6,575 bases of DNA. Origin: an uncultured Clostridia bacterium. Lineage in GTDB: Bacteria > Bacillota > Clostridia > Oscillospirales > Acutalibacteraceae. Shown here piece by piece: positions 4,368 through 6,575 of the stretch. The stretch lies in assembly GCA_905236975.1 (NCBI GenBank), contig CAJOQU010000072.1, forward strand, positions 1 to 6,575. Direction: 5' to 3'. A program made the translations under genes and the position numbers. The notes beneath the pieces are model-generated. The model searched no databases and had not been told where the DNA came from. It worked only from the letters and a program-made list of their open reading frames with translations. Each line of letters opens with the position of its first letter. Within the stretch, counting starts at the first letter, position 1.

Positions 4368-6575
4368 TTATTTCACAACAATATTCACAAGCTTTTTCGG
4401 CACATACAGTTCTTTTACGACTGTTTTGCCCGCAATCTCCTTCGCAACGTTCTCGGCCGTCTTAGCCTGTGCTATGGCGGCGTCTGCTGTGAGGTCGGCC
4501 GCAATATCGATACGCGCTTTGATTTTCCCGTTGACCTGAACGGCAATTTGAACCGTACTGTCGGCACATTTGGCCTCATCATAAGAAGGCCAGGCCGCCT
4601 CATTCAACATTCCCTCAAAGCCGGCCATTTGCCAAAGTTCCTCGGTGATATGCGGCGCAAAGGGGTTCAGCAACAGCAAATAGGTTTTCCATTCTCCCTT
4701 GTTGATGCCGCCGCAGGCCTGAATATCGTTGAACAGGGTCATCAACGCTGCGATGGCGGTGTTCATTTTGAGTTGTTCAATGTCTTCGCTGACTTTTTTA
4801 ATGGTGCGATGAAAAGCGGCCTCCAACTGCGGACGGTAACCGTCGCCTTCGATCAATCGGTCGGATAGAGCCCACACCCTGTCTAAAAAGCGTTTACTGC
4901 CCTTAATGGAGGACTGACTCCAAGGAGCCGCTTTTTCAAAATCGCCGATAAACATTTCGTAAAGGCGCATGGTATCCGCCCCGTAATCCCGCACAATATC
5001 ATCGGGATTGACGACATTCCCGCGTGATTTTGACATCTTTTCGCCGTTCTCGCCCAAAATCATGCCGTGGCTGGTGCGTTTGGCGTATGGCTCGGGGTTT
5101 GGAACCGCCCCGATATCATACAAAAACTTGTGCCAAAAACGACTGTAAAGCAAATGCAAAGTGGTATGTTCCATCCCGCCGTTGTACCAATCCACCGGGC
5201 ACCAATATTGCAGCGCCTCGGGTGAGGCCGGCGCTTTGTCGTTGTGGGGGTCGCAATACCGCAGGAAATACCAGGATGACCCCGCCCATTGTGGCATGGT
5301 ATCGGTCTCACGCTGGGCTTTACCGCCGCAATGCGGGCAGGTGGTATTCACCCAATCCGTCATATTGGCAAGCGGTGATTCCCCGTTATCGGTCGGCTCG
5401 TAAGAATCCACATTCGGCAATACCAGCGGCAGTTCGCTTTCAGGCAACGGCACATAGCCGCACTTTTCACAATAAACCACCGGGATGGGCTCGCCCCAAT
5501 AGCGCTGACGTGAGAAAACCCAGTCACGCAGTTTGTAGTTGGTTTTGCGCTCGCCGAGGCCGCGCTCGGTCAGCCATTCCTGAATGGCTTTTTTGGCATC
5601 GTCAACCGACAGGCCGTTTAAAAATCCGGAATTGACCATGGTGCCTGTGGCGCAGTCGGTATAAGCGGCTTCTTCGACATTGCCGCCCGCCACGACCTCA
5701 ATAATGGGAAGATCGAATTTTTTGGCAAACTCCCAGTCACGGGTGTCATGCCCCGGTACGGCCATGATGGCACCCGTACCGTATGAAATCAAAACGTAAT
5801 CCGACAAATAGATGGGGATTTCCTTGTTATTGACCGGGTTAATGGCCGTCACGCCCTGCAGGCGCACGCCGGTTTTTTCCTTGGCAAGCTCGGTGCGCTC
5901 AAAATCGGATTTTTTGGCCGCCTGCTGTTGATATTCTTTTACTTCTTCAAGGTTCTCAATTTTTTCCGCCCATTTTTCAATCAACGGATGCTCGGGCGAC
6001 ATGACCATATAGGTCACGCCGAACAGCGTATCGGCACGAGTGGTGAAAATTTCAAAGGTATCGCCGATATTGGTGGAAAATTTCACCTGCGTACCATAAG
6101 AGCGGCCGATCCAGTTTCGTTGCTGGGTCTTCACGCGGTCAATAAAATCCAAACCGTCTAAATCGTCCAACAGCTTTTCGGCGTAATCGGTGATTTTCAG
6201 CATCCACTGGCTTTTTTCTTTGTGGATCACTTCACTGCCGCAGCGTTCACAAAGGCCGCCCACGACTTCTTCGTTGGCCAGCACGCACTTACAAGAGGTA
6301 CACCAGTTGACCGACATCTTCTTTTTATAGGCCAAGCCATTTTTAAAGAGCTGTAAAAAGATCCACTGCGTCCATTTATAATAAGACGGATCGGTGGTAT
6401 TGATCTCACGGCTCCAATCAAACGAGAAGCCAAGCGACTTTAACTGGCGCTTGAAGTTGGCGATATTTTTTTCGGTCACAACGGCGGGATGAATATGGTT
6501 TTTAATGGCAAAATTCTCGGTAGGCAGACCGAATGCGTCCCACCCCATGGGGTAAAGCACATTATAACCCTGCAA
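4368..6575 (-). CDS. leuS: Leucyl-tRNA synthetase, 5' end cut by window edge
   Basis: Class I aminoacyl-tRNA synthetase that charges tRNA-Leu and edits mischarged products; cytosolic and essential. The visible 735 residues begin in the catalytic Rossmann fold (GYNVLYPMGWDAFGLPTEN), so the HIGH box and roughly the first 40-60 residues lie beyond the edge; the TTG at the edge is an internal codon, not a start. Seen in order, in visible numbering: zinc-type cysteines C92, C95, C109, C112; the CP1 editing domain with TTRADT at 178-183 and GTGAIMAVPGHDTRD around 266-280; a second cysteine set C369, C372, C413, C416; MPQWAGSSWYF at 427-437; KMSKS at 513-517; the anticodon-binding helical domain; and the C-terminal domain with VQVNGKIKARI. 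The stop is TAA at 4368. The sequence shows no frameshift. TTRADT has Ala where many synthetases have Pro. Identity is secure. Confidence 0.97.
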   Translation of the reverse strand: MQGYNVLYPMGWDAFGLPTENFAIKNHIHPAVVTEKNIANFKRQLKSLGFSFDWSREINTTDPSYYKWTQWIFLQLFKNGLAYKKKMSVNWCTSCKCVLANEEVVGGLCERCGSEVIHKEKSQWMLKITDYAEKLLDDLDGLDFIDRVKTQQRNWIGRSYGTQVKFSTNIGDTFEIFTTRADTLFGVTYMVMSPEHPLIEKWAEKIENLEEVKEYQQQAAKKSDFERTELAKEKTGVRLQGVTAINPVNNKEIPIYLSDYVLISYGTGAIMAVPGHDTRDWEFAKKFDLPIIEVVAGGNVEEAAYTDCATGTMVNSGFLNGLSVDDAKKAIQEWLTERGLGERKTNYKLRDWVFSRQRYWGEPIPVVYCEKCGYVPLPESELPLVLPNVDSYEPTDNGESPLANMTDWVNTTCPHCGGKAQRETDTMPQWAGSSWYFLRYCDPHNDKAPASPEALQYWCPVDWYNGGMEHTTLHLLYSRFWHKFLYDIGAVPNPEPYAKRTSHGMILGENGEKMSKSRGNVVNPDDIVRDYGADTMRLYEMFIGDFEKAAPWSQSSIKGSKRFLDRVWALSDRLIEGDGYRPQLEAAFHRTIKKVSEDIEQLKMNTAIAALMTLFNDIQACGGINKGEWKTYLLLLNPFAPHITEELWQMAGFEGMLNEAAWPSYDEAKCADSTVQIAVQVNGKIKARIDIAADLTADAAIAQAKTAENVAKEIAGKTVVKELYVPKKLVNIVVK

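Noticed and set aside
5024..5635. Open plus-strand frame of 203 codons
   Set aside because: Lies opposite leuS. The Arg/Pro-rich composition is typical of a complementary-strand shadow.
1..6575. CRISPR arrays, insertion sequences, tRNA or rRNA genes, phage genes
   Set aside because: No spaced direct repeats, terminal inverted repeats, transposase motifs or tRNA-like cloverleaf were seen on either strand; the gaps between genes are short and accounted for.

Overview
All genes in this window lie on the minus strand, so it reads right to left as leuS (5' end cut by the right edge), secG, rpsU, yqeG, an endonuclease IV-like TIM-barrel gene, and a P2-type (calcium-pump-like) P-type ATPase whose 3' end is cut by the left edge. 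The window suggests a low-to-middle-GC Firmicute, most likely a clostridial or Oscillospiraceae-type gut bacterium. The reasons are strong AAGGAGG/GGAGG ribosome binding sites, a sigma-A promoter with an extended -10, a short basic S21, YqeG, and a clostridial style of LeuRS and of endonuclease IV-like protein. This assignment is inference, as no rRNA or other marker is present.

Right block (6575 to 3666): leuS ends at 4368. A 176-base gap follows, holding a clear promoter (TTGCAA, 17 bases, TATGAT with upstream TG) and a leader of about 115 bases with a predicted bulged stem-loop next to the secG ribosome binding site. secG starts at GTG. After 57 bases comes rpsU, which ends at an intrinsic terminator. 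secG and rpsU therefore look like a two-gene transcription unit serving protein export and translation.

Left block (3606 to 1): yqeG, the endonuclease IV-like gene and the ATPase are packed with gaps of 2 and 12 bases, and the ribosome binding site of each downstream gene overlaps or adjoins the end of the gene before it. They are probably one operon with coupled translation. I see no convincing promoter in the 60 bases between the rpsU terminator and yqeG.

The main point of interest is the ATPase. Its 745 visible codons are open with no stop or frameshift, it has an excellent ribosome binding site, and its membrane ion-site residues match those of calcium pumps. Yet several nearly invariant cytosolic catalytic signatures are changed: TGES to TGDE, DKTGT to DKTGV, GDGVNDAP to GDGMQDAD, and the KLPAVETLG-type linker to KDADVLEKLAA. 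This looks like a maintained but catalytically divergent branch of P2 ATPases rather than a decaying copy. The second point is the endonuclease IV-like protein, which keeps most of the metal ligands but replaces one conserved aspartate.
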